A stretch of DNA of 64,000 nucleotides from JB111 sp049856295 (lineage in GTDB: Bacteria; Actinomycetota; Actinomycetes; Actinomycetales; Actinomycetaceae): the NCBI RefSeq assembly GCF_049856295.1, contig NZ_JBNDMZ010000003.1, forward strand, positions 62,001 to 126,000, in the 5' to 3' direction. The notes beneath the pieces are model-generated. The model made no database searches. It had not been told where the DNA came from and saw nothing but the letters and a program-made list of their open reading frames with translations. This document shows positions 17,479-28,756 of the stretch, piece by piece (within the stretch, counting starts at the first letter, position 1; each line of letters starts with the position of its first letter). The translations under genes and the position numbers were made by a program.

Positions 17479-17664
17479 TTACCAGCTGGACTTGGTGACG
17501 CCGGGGAGCTGGCCGCGCAGGGCCATCTCGCGCAGGCAGACGCGGCACAGGCCGAACTTCCGGTACACGGAGTGCGGACGTCCGCAGCGCTGGCACCGGG
17601 TGTAGCCGCGCACCTTGAACTTCGGGGCGCGCGAGGCCTTCTGCTTGAGAGCGGTCTTGGCCAC
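17479..17664 (-). CDS. rpsZ: 30S ribosomal protein S14, zinc type
   Basis: 61-aa type-Z S14 with two CxxC pairs (CQRC near 24-27 and CRVC near 40-43) binding zinc. It lies 3 bp after rplE, the standard spc position. Confidence 0.97.
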   Translation of the reverse strand: MAKTALKQKASRAPKFKVRGYTRCQRCGRPHSVYRKFGLCRVCLREMALRGQLPGVTKSSW

Positions 17665-17667
17665 GGA

Positions 17668-18234
17668 TCAGTCCTCCTTGAAGGGGAAGCCGAGGCGCTT
17701 GAGCAGCGAGCGCCCCTGGTCGTCGTTGATGGCGGACGTGACCACGGTGATGTCCATGCCGCGGACCCGGTCGATGGCGTCCTGGTCGATCTCGTGGAAC
17801 ATCGACTGCTCGTTGAGACCGAAGGTGTAGTTGCCGTTGCCGTCGAACTGCTTGGCGCTGAGCCCGCGGAAGTCGCGGATGCGCGGCAGGGCGATCGACA
17901 GCAGGCGGTCGAGGAACTCCCACATGCGGTCGCCGCGCAGCGTGACGTGCGCGCCGATCGGCATGCCCTCGCGCAGCTTGAACTGCGCGATGGAGCGCCG
18001 GGCCTTCGTGACCTGCGGCTTCTGGCCGGTGATGAGGGTGAGGTCGCGGATCGCGCCCTCGATGAGCTTGCTGTCGCGCGCGGCGTCACCGACACCCATG
18101 TTCACGACGACCTTGACGAGGCCGGGAACCTGGTTGATGTTGGCGTGGCCGAACTCCTCGCGCAGGCCGGCCTTGATCTCGGAGCGGTAGCGCTCCTTGA
18201 GGCGCGGCGACGCGACGGTGGTGGTCTCGGTCAT
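17668..18234 (-). CDS. rplE: 50S ribosomal protein L5
   Basis: 5S rRNA-binding protein at the central protuberance, 188 aa. Signature stretches are VVVNMGVGDAARDSKL and the C-terminal MDITVVTSAINDDQGRSLL. The start is one base after the rplX stop. Confidence 0.98.
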   Translation of the reverse strand: MTETTTVASPRLKERYRSEIKAGLREEFGHANINQVPGLVKVVVNMGVGDAARDSKLIEGAIRDLTLITGQKPQVTKARRSIAQFKLREGMPIGAHVTLRGDRMWEFLDRLLSIALPRIRDFRGLSAKQFDGNGNYTFGLNEQSMFHEIDQDAIDRVRGMDITVVTSAINDDQGRSLLKRLGFPFKED

Positions 18235-18235
18235 G

Positions 18236-18577
18236 TCAGACGTCCTTACCGGAGCGCTTGGCGATGCGGACGCGCACGTTGCGCTCGCGTCCGTCGCGCT
18301 CCACCTGCTCGGTGCGGTACCCCACGCGGGTGCCCTTCTTCGTCTCCGGGTCCACGAGCATGACGTTGCTGACGTGGATCGGCGCCTCGACGGTCTCGAT
18401 GCCGCCGGACGTGCCGCCCGACGAGGACTGGCCGACCTTCGTGTGGCGGGTGACGCGCTGGACGCCCTCGACGATCAGGCGGTCCTTGGCCACGTCGACC
18501 TTGAGGACACGGCCCTGCTTGCCCTTGTCGCGGCCGGCGATGACGACCACGAGGTCGCCCTTCTTGATCTTCGCCAT
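18236..18577 (-). CDS. rplX: 50S ribosomal protein L24
   Basis: Assembly-initiator with a KOW motif, 113 aa (MAKIKKGDLVVVIAGRDKGKQG). ATG at 18577 overlaps the rplN stop by one base (TGATG); a GTG one codon earlier is also in frame. Confidence 0.97.
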   Translation of the reverse strand: MAKIKKGDLVVVIAGRDKGKQGRVLKVDVAKDRLIVEGVQRVTRHTKVGQSSSGGTSGGIETVEAPIHVSNVMLVDPETKKGTRVGYRTEQVERDGRERNVRVRIAKRSGKDV

Positions 18578-18945
18578 CACAGCACCTCCGGCGCCAGGGA
18601 AATGATTCGCATGTACTTCTTGTCGCGCAGCTCGCGGCCGACCGGGCCGAAGATGCGGGTGCCGCGCGGGTCGCCGTCGGCCTTGAGGATGACGGCGGCG
18701 TTCTCGTCGAAACGGATGTAGCTGCCGTCGGGACGACGACGCTCCTTGCGGGTGCGGACGATGACCGCCTTGACGACGTCGCCCTTCTTGACGTTGCCGC
18801 CCGGGATGGCGTCCTTGACGGTGGCGACGATGACGTCGCCGATGCCGGCGTAGCGTCGGCCGGAGCCACCGAGCACACGGATGCAGAGGATCTCCTTCGC
18901 ACCCGTGTTGTCGGCGACCTTGAGCCGCGACTCCTGCTGGATCAT
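18577..18945 (-). CDS. rplN: 50S ribosomal protein L14
   Basis: 122-aa protein at the subunit interface, starting MIQQESRLKVADNTGAKE and ending MRIISLAPEVL. Exact family length, with no extension. Confidence 0.98.
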   Translation of the reverse strand: MIQQESRLKVADNTGAKEILCIRVLGGSGRRYAGIGDVIVATVKDAIPGGNVKKGDVVKAVIVRTRKERRRPDGSYIRFDENAAVILKADGDPRGTRIFGPVGRELRDKKYMRIISLAPEVL

Positions 18946-19024
18946 TCTTTACTCCTGTCGTCGTGCCGGTTCTCGCCGGGCGAGCCTGGCCGAACGGATG
19001 TGATGGTGGGTCGGGAGACCCGCG

Positions 19025-19321
19025 TCAGCGGGCCTTCTCGATGATCTCGGTGACGCGGTAGCGCTTGGTGGCGGACAGCGGCCGGGTCTCCATGATCCGG
19101 ACCAGGTCGCCCACGCCGACCTCGTTGTTCTCGTCGTGCGCCTTCACCCGCTCGGTGCGGCGCAGGACCTTGCCGTAGAGCGCGTGCTTGACGCGGTCCT
19201 CGACCTCGACGACGACGGTCTTGTCCATCTTGTCCGACACGACGTAGCCGCGACGGGACTTGCGGTAGTTCCGCTCGTCCTCGGTCGCCTGCTCGACGGC
19301 GGAGCTCGTGTTCTCGCTCAT
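19025..19321 (-). CDS. rpsQ: 30S ribosomal protein S17
   Basis: 16S-binding OB-fold protein, 98 aa. Its N-terminus is extended by about 20 residues (MSENTSSAVEQATEDERNYR) before the core RRGYVVSDKMDKTVVVEVE. ATG at 19321 has GAAGGA 6 nt upstream; a GTG four codons earlier overlaps the rpmC stop and is the alternative. Confidence 0.96.
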   Translation of the reverse strand: MSENTSSAVEQATEDERNYRKSRRGYVVSDKMDKTVVVEVEDRVKHALYGKVLRRTERVKAHDENNEVGVGDLVRIMETRPLSATKRYRVTEIIEKAR

Positions 19322-19329
19322 GTCGTCCT

Positions 19330-19584
19330 TCACTTCTTCTTCGTGGTCTCGGCCGGGGCCGGCGCGGTGCGCAGCCCGAGCTCGCGCTCACGCGCGATCG
19401 TGTAGATGCGCGCGATGTCCCGCTTGACGGCCTTGAGCCGGCCGTGGTCCTCGAGCTGGCCGGTGGCCGAGGAGAACCGCAGGTTGAACAGCTCGGCCTT
19501 GGCCTCGGCAAGCTTCTCGGCGAGGACCGAGTCGTCCATCTCGTCGAGCTCGATCGGCGTCAGACCCTTCGATCCGATGGCCAT
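19330..19584 (-). CDS. rpmC: 50S ribosomal protein L29
   Basis: 84-aa protein at the exit tunnel. It has the L29 helix pair (LAEAKAELFNLRFSSATGQLEDHGRL) and a short Ala/Lys tail. ATG overlaps the rplP stop by one base. Confidence 0.97.
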   Translation of the reverse strand: MAIGSKGLTPIELDEMDDSVLAEKLAEAKAELFNLRFSSATGQLEDHGRLKAVKRDIARIYTIARERELGLRTAPAPAETTKKK

Positions 19585-20003
19585 CAGCCCTCACCACCTT
19601 CACGCACGACGAATCGCGTCTTCATCGGGAGCTTGTGCTGCGCACGGGACATGGCCTCGCGGGCCAGGTCCTCGGGGACGCCGGCGAGCTCGAACATCAC
19701 TCGGCCCGGCTTGACGTTGGACACCCACCACTCGACGGAGCCCTTGCCGGACCCCATGCGGGTCTCGGCCGGCTTCTTCGTGAGCGGGCGGTCCGGGAAG
19801 ATGTTCACCCACACCTTGCCGCCACGCTTGACGTGACGGGTCATGGCGATACGGGCGGCCTCGATCTGCCGGTTGGTCACGTAGGCGTGCTCGAGGGCCT
19901 GGATGCCGTAGTCACCGAACGAGATGGTGGTGCCACCCGTCGCGGTGCCCCGGCGCCCGGGGTGGTGCTGCTTGCGGTGCTTGGTCCGCCTGGGGATGAG
20001 CAT
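19584..20003 (-). CDS. rplP: 50S ribosomal protein L16
   Basis: 139-aa protein near the A site, with MLIPRRTKHRKQHHPGRRG at the start and MGSGKGSVEWWVSNVKPGR in the middle. ATG at 20003 is two bases after the rpsC stop. The long upstream open frame is not coding in this phase. Confidence 0.98.
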   Translation of the reverse strand: MLIPRRTKHRKQHHPGRRGTATGGTTISFGDYGIQALEHAYVTNRQIEAARIAMTRHVKRGGKVWVNIFPDRPLTKKPAETRMGSGKGSVEWWVSNVKPGRVMFELAGVPEDLAREAMSRAQHKLPMKTRFVVREGGEG

Positions 20004-20005
20004 GC

Positions 20006-20799
<794 letters not shown>

Positions 20800-20800
<1 letters not shown>

Positions 20801-21189
20801 TAGTTGGTCCCTCCCTTGCTTCCGGCGCCCGCGGGCACCTCGGACTCGTCGCCGACGACGACGGTGATGTGGCTCGTCCGCTTGAGCACCCGGGCGGCGC
20901 GCCCCTGGGCGCGCGGCCGGAACCGCTTCATGGTCGGACCCTCGTCGACGTACGCCTCGAGCACGCGGAGCTCGCCCGCGTCGAAGCGCTCGCCGTCGCG
21001 GTCGGCCACCACACGTGCGTTGGCGATCGCCGACTCGAGCACCTTGCGGACGGTCTCCGCCGCCGCCTGGGGGGCGAACCGGAGCACGTCCACGGCCTCC
21101 TCGGCGCGCTTGCCGCGGACCACGTCCACGATGCGGCGTGCCTTCATGGGCGTCACGCGAACGAATCGCGCCTGCGCCTTGGCTTCCAT
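20800..21189 (-). CDS. rplV: 50S ribosomal protein L22
   Basis: Exit-tunnel constriction protein, 129 aa (MEAKAQARFVRVTPMKARRIVDVVRG). The loop region ending RFRPRAQGRAARVLKRTSHI, where macrolide-resistance changes arise in other species, looks normal. Confidence 0.98.
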
Positions 21190-21227
21190 GTCTCTGCCTT
21201 ACCTCTGCTGGTCGTCGGGCGCGCGCC

Positions 21228-21509
21228 TCAGCGGCGGCGGCCCTTCCGGTCGTCCTTGTCGTGCCCGCGGTAGGTACGCGTCGGGGCGAACTCCCCGAGC
21301 TTGTGACCAACCATCGCCTCGGTGACGAACACCGGGACGTGCTTGCGGCCGTCGTGCACGGCGAAGGTGTGGCCCAGGAAGTCGGGGGTGATGACCGACC
21401 GGCGGGACCAGGTCTTGATGACGTTCTTCGAGCCCTTCTCGTTGGCGACGTCCACCTTCTTCTGCAGGTGGTCGTCGACGAAGGGGCCCTTCTTCAGGCT
21501 GCGTGGCAT
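21228..21509 (-). CDS. rpsS: 30S ribosomal protein S19
   Basis: 93-aa head protein, MPRSLKKGPFVDDHLQKKVD to RTYRGHDKDDRKGRRR. Full family length, 38 bp upstream of rplV. Confidence 0.98.
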   Translation of the reverse strand: MPRSLKKGPFVDDHLQKKVDVANEKGSKNVIKTWSRRSVITPDFLGHTFAVHDGRKHVPVFVTEAMVGHKLGEFAPTRTYRGHDKDDRKGRRR

Positions 21510-21528
21510 CTCGTCAGTGCTCCTTGGC

Positions 21529-22365
21529 TCAGCGCTTCTTGCCGGTCCGGCGACGACGCACGATCAGCTTGTCGCTGGGCTTGTTCGGACGGCGGGTACG
21601 GCCCTCGGGCTGCCCCCACGGGCTCACCGGGTGGCGACCGCCGGAGGTCTTGCCCTCACCACCGCCGTGCGGGTGGTCGACCGGGTTCATCACGACGCCG
21701 CGGACGGTCGGGCGCTTGCCCTTCCACCGCATGCGGCCGGCCTTGCCCCAGCTGATGTTCGACTGCTCGGCGTTGCCGACCTCGCCGATCGTGGCGCGGC
21801 AACGCGCGTCCACCCGACGGATCTCGCCCGACGGCATGCGCAGGGCGGCGTAGATCCCCTCCTTCGCGAGGAGCTGGACCGACGAGCCGGCCGAGCGGGC
21901 GATCTTCGCGCCGCCACCGGGGCGGAGCTCGATCGCGTGCACGGTCGTACCGACAGGGATGTTGCGGAGCTGGAGCGAGTTGCCCGGCTTGATGTCCGCG
22001 CCCGGGCCGGCCTCGACCGTGTCGCCCTGGCTCAGCCGCGTCGGCGCGAGGATGTAGCGCTTCTCGCCGTCGGCGTAGTGCAGCAGCGCGATGCGCGCGG
22101 TGCGGTTCGGGTCGTACTCGATGTGCGCGACCGTGGCCGGCACCCCGTCCTTGTCGTGACGACGGAAGTCGATGACGCGGTACGCGCGCTTGTGGCCGCC
22201 ACCCTTGTGCCGGGTGGTGATCCGACCGGAGGAGTTGCGGCCCCCGGACTTGCTGAGCGGGCGGACGAGCGACTTCTCCGGCGTGGAGCGCGTGATCTCG
22301 ACGAAGTCGGCCACGCTCGAGCCGCGACGGCCCGGGGTGGTCGGCTTGTACTTACGGATTCCCAT
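21529..22365 (-). CDS. rplB: 50S ribosomal protein L2
   Basis: Protein required for subunit joining and peptidyl transferase, 278 aa. ATG at 22365 gives MGIRKYKPTTPGRRGSSVAD. The highly conserved VMNPVDHPHGGGEG with the essential His is present near residue 225. Confidence 0.98.
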   Translation of the reverse strand: MGIRKYKPTTPGRRGSSVADFVEITRSTPEKSLVRPLSKSGGRNSSGRITTRHKGGGHKRAYRVIDFRRHDKDGVPATVAHIEYDPNRTARIALLHYADGEKRYILAPTRLSQGDTVEAGPGADIKPGNSLQLRNIPVGTTVHAIELRPGGGAKIARSAGSSVQLLAKEGIYAALRMPSGEIRRVDARCRATIGEVGNAEQSNISWGKAGRMRWKGKRPTVRGVVMNPVDHPHGGGEGKTSGGRHPVSPWGQPEGRTRRPNKPSDKLIVRRRRTGKKR

Positions 22366-22399
22366 GTTCTGGTTCCCTCGATCCCAATCCGACCGGCGG

Positions 22400-22705
22400 T
22401 CAGCCGGCCACCTCACCGAAGATGTCGATGGTCCCGGAGCGCAGGGTGACGATGGCGCGCTTGGTGTCCTTGCGCTTGCCCATGCCGTTGCGCGTGCGAC
22501 GGGTCTTGCCCGCCCGGTTGATCGTGTTGACGGACGAGACCTTCACGTCGAAGATCTGCTCGATCGCCTGCTTGATCTCGGTCTTGTTCGATCGGGGGTC
22601 CACCTCGAAGGTGTACTTGCCCTGGTCGATGAGGTTGTAGCTCTTCTCCGACACGATGGGTCGGACGATGACGTCGCGGGGGTTCTTCACGGCCTCGAGG
22701 CTCAC
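22400..22705 (-). CDS. rplW: 50S ribosomal protein L23
   Basis: Exit-site docking protein for trigger factor and SRP, 101 aa. GTG at 22705 overlaps the rplD stop by four bases (GTGA). It reads VSLEAVKNPRDVIVRPIVSEKS. Confidence 0.97.
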   Translation of the reverse strand: MSLEAVKNPRDVIVRPIVSEKSYNLIDQGKYTFEVDPRSNKTEIKQAIEQIFDVKVSSVNTINRAGKTRRTRNGMGKRKDTKRAIVTLRSGTIDIFGEVAG

Positions 22706-23346
22706 TTCGACTCCTCCTCGTCCGCGCGCGTGCCGACGAGAGCGTCGAGCGCCGCGGAGGTGAACACGACGTCGTCGTTGACGAGGACGTCGTACGTGTT
22801 GAGCTGGTCGACCCACAGGACGTGGACCTCGGCGAGGTTGCGCACGGAGAGTGCGGCCACCTCGTCGGTGCGCGTGAGCACCACGAGCGCGCGGCGCGAG
22901 CCGGCGAGGCTCGTGAGCGTCGCGCGGGCGGCGCGCGTCGACGGGGTGTCACCCTCGACGAGCGAGGAGACCACGTGGACGCGGCCGGCGCGGGCCCGGT
23001 CGGACAGGGCGCCACGCAGGGCGGCGGCCTTCATCTTCTTCGGGGTGCGCTGGCTGTAGTCGCGCGGCTGCGGTCCGTGGACCACGCCACCGCCGGCGAA
23101 CTGCGGGGCGCGGGTCGAACCCTGACGGGCACGGCCCGTGCCCTTCTGCTTGTACGGCTTCTTGCCACCGCCGCGGACGTCGCCGCGGGTCTTGGTGGCG
23201 TGGGTGCCCTGGCGGGCCGCCGCGAGCTGCGCGACGACGACCTGGTGCATGAGGGCCGTGTTGGCCTGCACGTCGAAGACCTCGGCGGGGAGGTCCGCGG
23301 TGCCGGTCTTCTTGCCGGTGGCGTCGATGACGTCGATGGCGGTCAT
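22702..23346 (-). CDS. rplD: 50S ribosomal protein L4
   Basis: 214-aa exit-tunnel protein. The conserved tunnel loop KPYKQKGTGRARQGSTRAPQ is present near residues 61-81. In E. coli L4 is the autorepressor of the S10 operon. ATG at 23346 is 2 bp after the rplC stop. Confidence 0.98.
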   Translation of the reverse strand: MTAIDVIDATGKKTGTADLPAEVFDVQANTALMHQVVVAQLAAARQGTHATKTRGDVRGGGKKPYKQKGTGRARQGSTRAPQFAGGGVVHGPQPRDYSQRTPKKMKAAALRGALSDRARAGRVHVVSSLVEGDTPSTRAARATLTSLAGSRRALVVLTRTDEVAALSVRNLAEVHVLWVDQLNTYDVLVNDDVVFTSAALDALVGTRADEEESK

Positions 23347-23348
23347 GG

Positions 23349-24017
23349 TCAGGCCCCCTTCGCGGCGGAGCGGACGACGACGAGGCCGCCCTTGGGACCG
23401 GGGACCGCGCCGGCGATCAGCAGAACGCCGTGCTCGAGGTCCACGGCGTGGACGGTGAGGTTCTGGACCGTGCGCCGGGCGACGCCCATGCGGCCGGCCA
23501 TCTTCTGGCCGCGGAACACGCGGCCGGGGGTCGCGGCGCCGCCGATCGACCCGGGCTTGCGGTGGTTGCGGTGCGCACCGTGCGAGGCGGAGACACCGGC
23601 GAAGCCGTGCCGCTTCATGACGCCCGCGAGACCCTTGCCCTTGGTCGTGCCGACGACGTCGACGCGCTGGCCGGTCTCGAAGGTGGAGCCGTCGAGCTCC
23701 TGGCCGACCGAGTACTCCTCGGCGTCGGCGGTGCGCAGCTCGGTGACGTGCCGGCGAGGGGTGACCCCGGCGGCGTCGAAGCGCTTGCGCAGCGGCTGGG
23801 TCACGCGTCGCGGGTCGATCTCGCCGTAGGCGATCTGGACGGCGGTGTAGCCGTCGCGCTCGACCGTGCGGATCTGGGTCACGACGTTGGTGTCCACCTT
23901 GACGGCGGTCACGGGGACGAGGAGCCCGTCCTCGTCCCACACCTGGGTCATGCCGAGCTTGGTGCCGAGGAGACCCTTGACGGTGGCCCCGGCTGTCTGC
24001 TGGGAAGTGGTGGTCAT
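23349..24017 (-). CDS. rplC: 50S ribosomal protein L3
   Basis: Assembly-initiating protein, 222 aa, with a short N-terminal Thr/Gln-rich extension before GLLGTKLGMTQVWDEDG. The central loop carrying HGAHRNHRKPGSIG reaches the peptidyl transferase centre. Confidence 0.98.
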   Translation of the reverse strand: MTTTSQQTAGATVKGLLGTKLGMTQVWDEDGLLVPVTAVKVDTNVVTQIRTVERDGYTAVQIAYGEIDPRRVTQPLRKRFDAAGVTPRRHVTELRTADAEEYSVGQELDGSTFETGQRVDVVGTTKGKGLAGVMKRHGFAGVSASHGAHRNHRKPGSIGGAATPGRVFRGQKMAGRMGVARRTVQNLTVHAVDLEHGVLLIAGAVPGPKGGLVVVRSAAKGA

Positions 24018-24028
24018 GGCGTCGTTCC

Positions 24029-24337
24029 TCAGAGCTTGATCTCGATGTTGACGTCCGCCGGCAGGTCGAGCCGCATGAGCGAGTCGACGGCCTTCGGCGT
24101 CGGGTCGATGATGTCGATGAGCCGCTTGTGCGTGCGCATCTCGAAGTGCTCGCGGCTGTCCTTGTACTTGTGGGGCGACCGGATGACGACGAAGACGTTC
24201 TTCTCCGTCGGCAGCGGCACCGGGCCCACGACCGTCGCACCAGCGCGCGTCACCGTGTCGACGATCTTGCGCGCCGAGCTGTCGATGACCTCGTGGTCGT
24301 AGGACTTGAGCCGGATGCGGATCTTCTGTCCCGCCAT
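24029..24337 (-). CDS. rpsJ: 30S ribosomal protein S10
   Basis: 102-aa protein that also binds NusB/NusG in antitermination (MAGQKIRIRLKSYDHEVIDSS). First gene of the S10 cluster. ATG at 24337 has GAGAGAGG upstream; the open frame continuing to 24589 is leader, not protein. Confidence 0.98.
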   Translation of the reverse strand: MAGQKIRIRLKSYDHEVIDSSARKIVDTVTRAGATVVGPVPLPTEKNVFVVIRSPHKYKDSREHFEMRTHKRLIDIIDPTPKAVDSLMRLDLPADVNIEIKL

Positions 24338-24619
24338 GGCGTCGTCATACCTCTCTCGTACCCTTGCGTCGGCCGACCCCCGCGCCCGGGCGTGTCGCAC
24401 TTCGCGCACGTCCGGCCCGAGCGACCCGTGTGGGCCTGACCGTTGGATGCTTACCGTCGCGGGCCTCGCGCCCACGCCCCGCACTCCCGGACCTCGGTCC
24501 GTGCGTGCCGGCCTGCGGCATGCCGGGCGTACCCGGTCTCCGCAACGTCTGCCCGTCGTAGGTTGGAGTGCCTGCGACGGTCGGTGCACGCCTGGGCGCG
24601 CACCCGTGTCCGACCGACA

Positions 24620-24648
24620 ACGTTACCAGCGCACGACCACGGCCGGAA
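24620..24648 (-). promoter_or_regulatory. Candidate S10-operon promoter; leader 24338-24612
   Basis: Minus-strand TAACGT (24620-24625) fits a -10 box, with TTCCGG (24643-24648) 17 bp upstream as a weak -35. It would create an untranslated leader of about 275 nt before rpsJ. I see no gene in 24338-24719 and did not recognise a known leader motif. Confidence 0.35.
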
Positions 24649-24719
24649 CCCCGGGTGGACCGCTCGCCGTGTGAGGCTCCGCACCAGGTCACCGGCCGCT
24701 CCCCCGACGTCGGACATGC

Positions 24720-24759
24720 GTGAGGGCCCGGCCTCCCTCGCGGGAGACCGGGCCCTCAC
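24720..24759 (-). terminator. tuf terminator
   Basis: 12-bp outer stem (24720-24731 with 24748-24759) and a 5-bp inner stem (24733-24737 with 24742-24746), beginning 26 bp after the tuf stop. It ends the str operon. Confidence 0.85.
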
Positions 24760-24785
24760 GGTGCGCCGGCCGGAGCCGGCTCAGA

Positions 24786-25979
<1,194 letters not shown>

Positions 25980-26098
25980 TGTGGTGTCCTCCTGGGACTC
26001 GGGTAGTTGTCTGTCTGGCGAGAACCGGATGCCCACGCCAGGGGCAGATGGATCCTACGGGTCGGTCGGGTGTGGTGCTGGGGTGCGGCCCGTGGGAC

Positions 26099-28213
26099 CT
26101 ACTCGCCCCGGGTCTTCTTGACGATCTCCTCAGCGACGTTCCGAGGAACCTCGGCGTAGCTGTGGAACTGCATCGAGTACACCGCGCGACCCTGGGTCTT
26201 CGACCGCAGGTCCCCGACGTACCCGAACATCTCGGACAGCGGCACGAGCGCCCGGACGACCTTGACGCCGGTGGCGTCCTCCATCGACTGGATCATGCCA
26301 CGCCGCGAGTTGATGTCGCCGACGACGTCGCCCATGTACTCGGCGGGCGTACGCACCTCGACGTCCATCGTCGGCTCGAGAAGGACGGGGTCCGCCTTCT
26401 TCACGCCCTCCTTGAGGGCCATCGAGCCGGCGATCTTGAAGGCCATCTCCGAGGAGTCGACGTCGTGGTACGCGCCGTCGAGCAGGGTGGCCTTGATGCC
26501 CACGAGCGGGTAGCCCGCGACGACGCCGCCCTGCATGGCGTCCTGGATACCGGCGTCGACCGACGGGATGTACTCCCGCGGGACGCGACCACCGGTGACC
26601 GCGTTGGCGAACTCGTAGAGCTCGCCGTCCTCGGTGTCCAGCGGCTCGAACGAGACCTGGACCTTCGCGAACTGGCCGGAGCCACCGGTCTGCTTCTTGT
26701 GCGTGTAGTCGACCTTGTCGACCGTGCGGCGGATCGTCTCGCGGTAGGCGACCATCGGCGCACCGACGTTGGCCTCGACGCGGAACTCACGCTTCATGCG
26801 GTCGACGAGGACGTCGAGGTGGAGCTCGCCCATGCCGCCGATGACCGTCTGACCGGTCTCGTCGTCGAGGCGGACCGTGAACGTCGGGTCCTCCTCGGCG
26901 AGCTTCTGGATCGCCGTGCCGAGCTTCTCCTGGTCGCCCTTGGTCTTGGGCTCGATCGCGACGTGGATGACCGGCTCCGGGAAAGTCATCGACTCGAGCA
27001 CGACCGGGTCGTTGACGTCGGAGAGCGTGTCGCCCGTCGCGGTGTCCTTGAGGCCGATGACCGCGTAGATGTGCCCGGCGCCGATCTCCTCGACCGGGTT
27101 CTCCTTGTTGGCGTGCATCTGGAAGATCTTCCCGATGCGCTCCTTCTTGCCCTTGGTCGAGTTGAGGACGGGCGAACCGGACTTGATCGTCCCGGAGTAC
27201 ACGCGGATGTAGGTCAGCCGGCCGAAGAACGGGTGCACGGCGATCTTGAACGCGAGCGCGGCGAACGGCTCCGACGTGTCGGCGTGCCGCTCGATGACCT
27301 TCTCCTCGTCCTTCGGGTCGGTGCCCGGGATCGCGGGGACGTCGAGCGGGCTGGGCAGGTAGTCCACGACCGCGTCGAGCATCGGCTGCACGCCGCGGTT
27401 CTTGAACGCCGAGCCGCACAGGACCGGGTAGACCTCGGAGTTGACCGTGAGCTTGCGGATGCCCGCCTTGAGCTCCTCGATCGTCAGCTCCTCGCCCTCG
27501 AAGAACTTCTCCATGAGGGTCTCGTCCGACTCCGCGACGGCCTCGACGAGCTCGGCGCGGTACTGCTCCGCCTTCTCGCGGAGGTCGGCCGGGATCTCCT
27601 GGGTCTCGTAGCTCGCACCGAGCGTGGTGTCGCCCTTGGAGTCCGCCGGCCACACGAGGGCCTTCATCTGGAGCAGGTCGACGACGCCGATGAAGTCGTT
27701 CTCCGCGCCGATCGGGAGCTGGAGGACGAGCGGCTTGGCGCCGAGCCGGTTGACGATCGTGTCGACGGTGAAGTAGAAGTCCGCGCCGAGCTTGTCCATC
27801 TTGTTGACGAAGCAGATGCGGGGGACGTCGTACTTGTCCGCCTGGCGCCACACCGTCTCCGACTGGGGCTCCACGCCCTCCTTGCCGTCGAAGACCGCGA
27901 CCGCGCCGTCGAGCACGCGCAGCGAGCGCTCGACCTCGACCGTGAAGTCGACGTGGCCGGGCGTGTCGATGATGTTGATCTGGTTGGTGTCCCAGAAGCA
28001 CGTGACCGCGGCGGACGTGATGGTGATGCCGCGCTCCTGCTCCTGCTCCATCCAGTCGGTCGTCGACGCGCCGTCGTGGGTCTCACCGAGCTTGTGGTTG
28101 ACGCCCGTGTAGAAGAGGATCCGCTCGGTCGTCGTCGTCTTGCCGGCGTCGATGTGCGCCATGATGCCGATGTTGCGGACCTTGGTCAGGTCGGTCATGA
28201 CGTCAGTTGCCAC
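26099..28213 (-). CDS. fusA: Elongation factor G
   Basis: Translocation GTPase, 704 aa, full five-domain length. The P-loop AHIDAGKTTTTERILF lies at about 19-34, followed by DTPGHVDF and NKMDKLGA. GTG at 28213; the ATG at 28198 is in frame, but the first is supported by the family N-terminal length. The fusidic-acid contact region looks normal. Confidence 0.99.
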   Translation of the reverse strand: MATDVMTDLTKVRNIGIMAHIDAGKTTTTERILFYTGVNHKLGETHDGASTTDWMEQEQERGITITSAAVTCFWDTNQINIIDTPGHVDFTVEVERSLRVLDGAVAVFDGKEGVEPQSETVWRQADKYDVPRICFVNKMDKLGADFYFTVDTIVNRLGAKPLVLQLPIGAENDFIGVVDLLQMKALVWPADSKGDTTLGASYETQEIPADLREKAEQYRAELVEAVAESDETLMEKFFEGEELTIEELKAGIRKLTVNSEVYPVLCGSAFKNRGVQPMLDAVVDYLPSPLDVPAIPGTDPKDEEKVIERHADTSEPFAALAFKIAVHPFFGRLTYIRVYSGTIKSGSPVLNSTKGKKERIGKIFQMHANKENPVEEIGAGHIYAVIGLKDTATGDTLSDVNDPVVLESMTFPEPVIHVAIEPKTKGDQEKLGTAIQKLAEEDPTFTVRLDDETGQTVIGGMGELHLDVLVDRMKREFRVEANVGAPMVAYRETIRRTVDKVDYTHKKQTGGSGQFAKVQVSFEPLDTEDGELYEFANAVTGGRVPREYIPSVDAGIQDAMQGGVVAGYPLVGIKATLLDGAYHDVDSSEMAFKIAGSMALKEGVKKADPVLLEPTMDVEVRTPAEYMGDVVGDINSRRGMIQSMEDATGVKVVRALVPLSEMFGYVGDLRSKTQGRAVYSMQFHSYAEVPRNVAEEIVKKTRGE

Positions 28214-28285
28214 GTCGCGTTCTCCTCGTGAGGTTCGGTGTCGGTCGGTCGGCGAACGCGGCCGGGTCGCCCCGGCCGCGCTCGG

Positions 28286-28756
28286 TCACCAGCGGTAGTG
28301 CGCGAAGGCGCGGTTGGCCTCGGCCATCTTGTGGATGTCCTCGCGACGCTTGACCGCCGCACCGAGCCCGTTGGAGGCGTCGAGGATCTCGTTCATCAGG
28401 CGCTCGGTCATCGTCTTCTCGCGGCGGGCGCGGGCGTAGTCGACGAGCCAGCGCAGGGCCAGCGTGGTGGACCGGGAGGGGCGAACCTCGACCGGCACCT
28501 GGTAGGTGGAGCCACCCACGCGCCGCGAGCGCACCTCGAGCGAGGGGCGCACGTTGTCCATGGCGCGCTTGAGCACGGCCGTGGGGTCGCCCTCGGTCTT
28601 GCCGCGGACGCCCTCGAGGGCGCCGTAGACGATCCGCTCGGCGGTGGACTTCTTGCCGTCGAGGAGCACGCGGTTGACGAGCTGCGTGACGATGGTCGAG
28701 CCGTAGACCGGGTCGACGACGACGGGACGCTTCGGGGCAGGGCCCTTACGAGGCAT
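28286..28756 (-). CDS. rpsG: 30S ribosomal protein S7
   Basis: 156-aa head-assembly protein, MPRKGPAPKRPVVVDPVYGS to NRAFAHYRW. Its ATG overlaps the rpsL stop by one base (TAATG). Confidence 0.98.
   Translation of the reverse strand: MPRKGPAPKRPVVVDPVYGSTIVTQLVNRVLLDGKKSTAERIVYGALEGVRGKTEGDPTAVLKRAMDNVRPSLEVRSRRVGGSTYQVPVEVRPSRSTTLALRWLVDYARARREKTMTERLMNEILDASNGLGAAVKRREDIHKMAEANRAFAHYRW

Noticed and set aside
26048..28231. A 727-codon open frame on the plus strand
   Set aside because: Antisense shadow of fusA; composition is typical of mirror frames.
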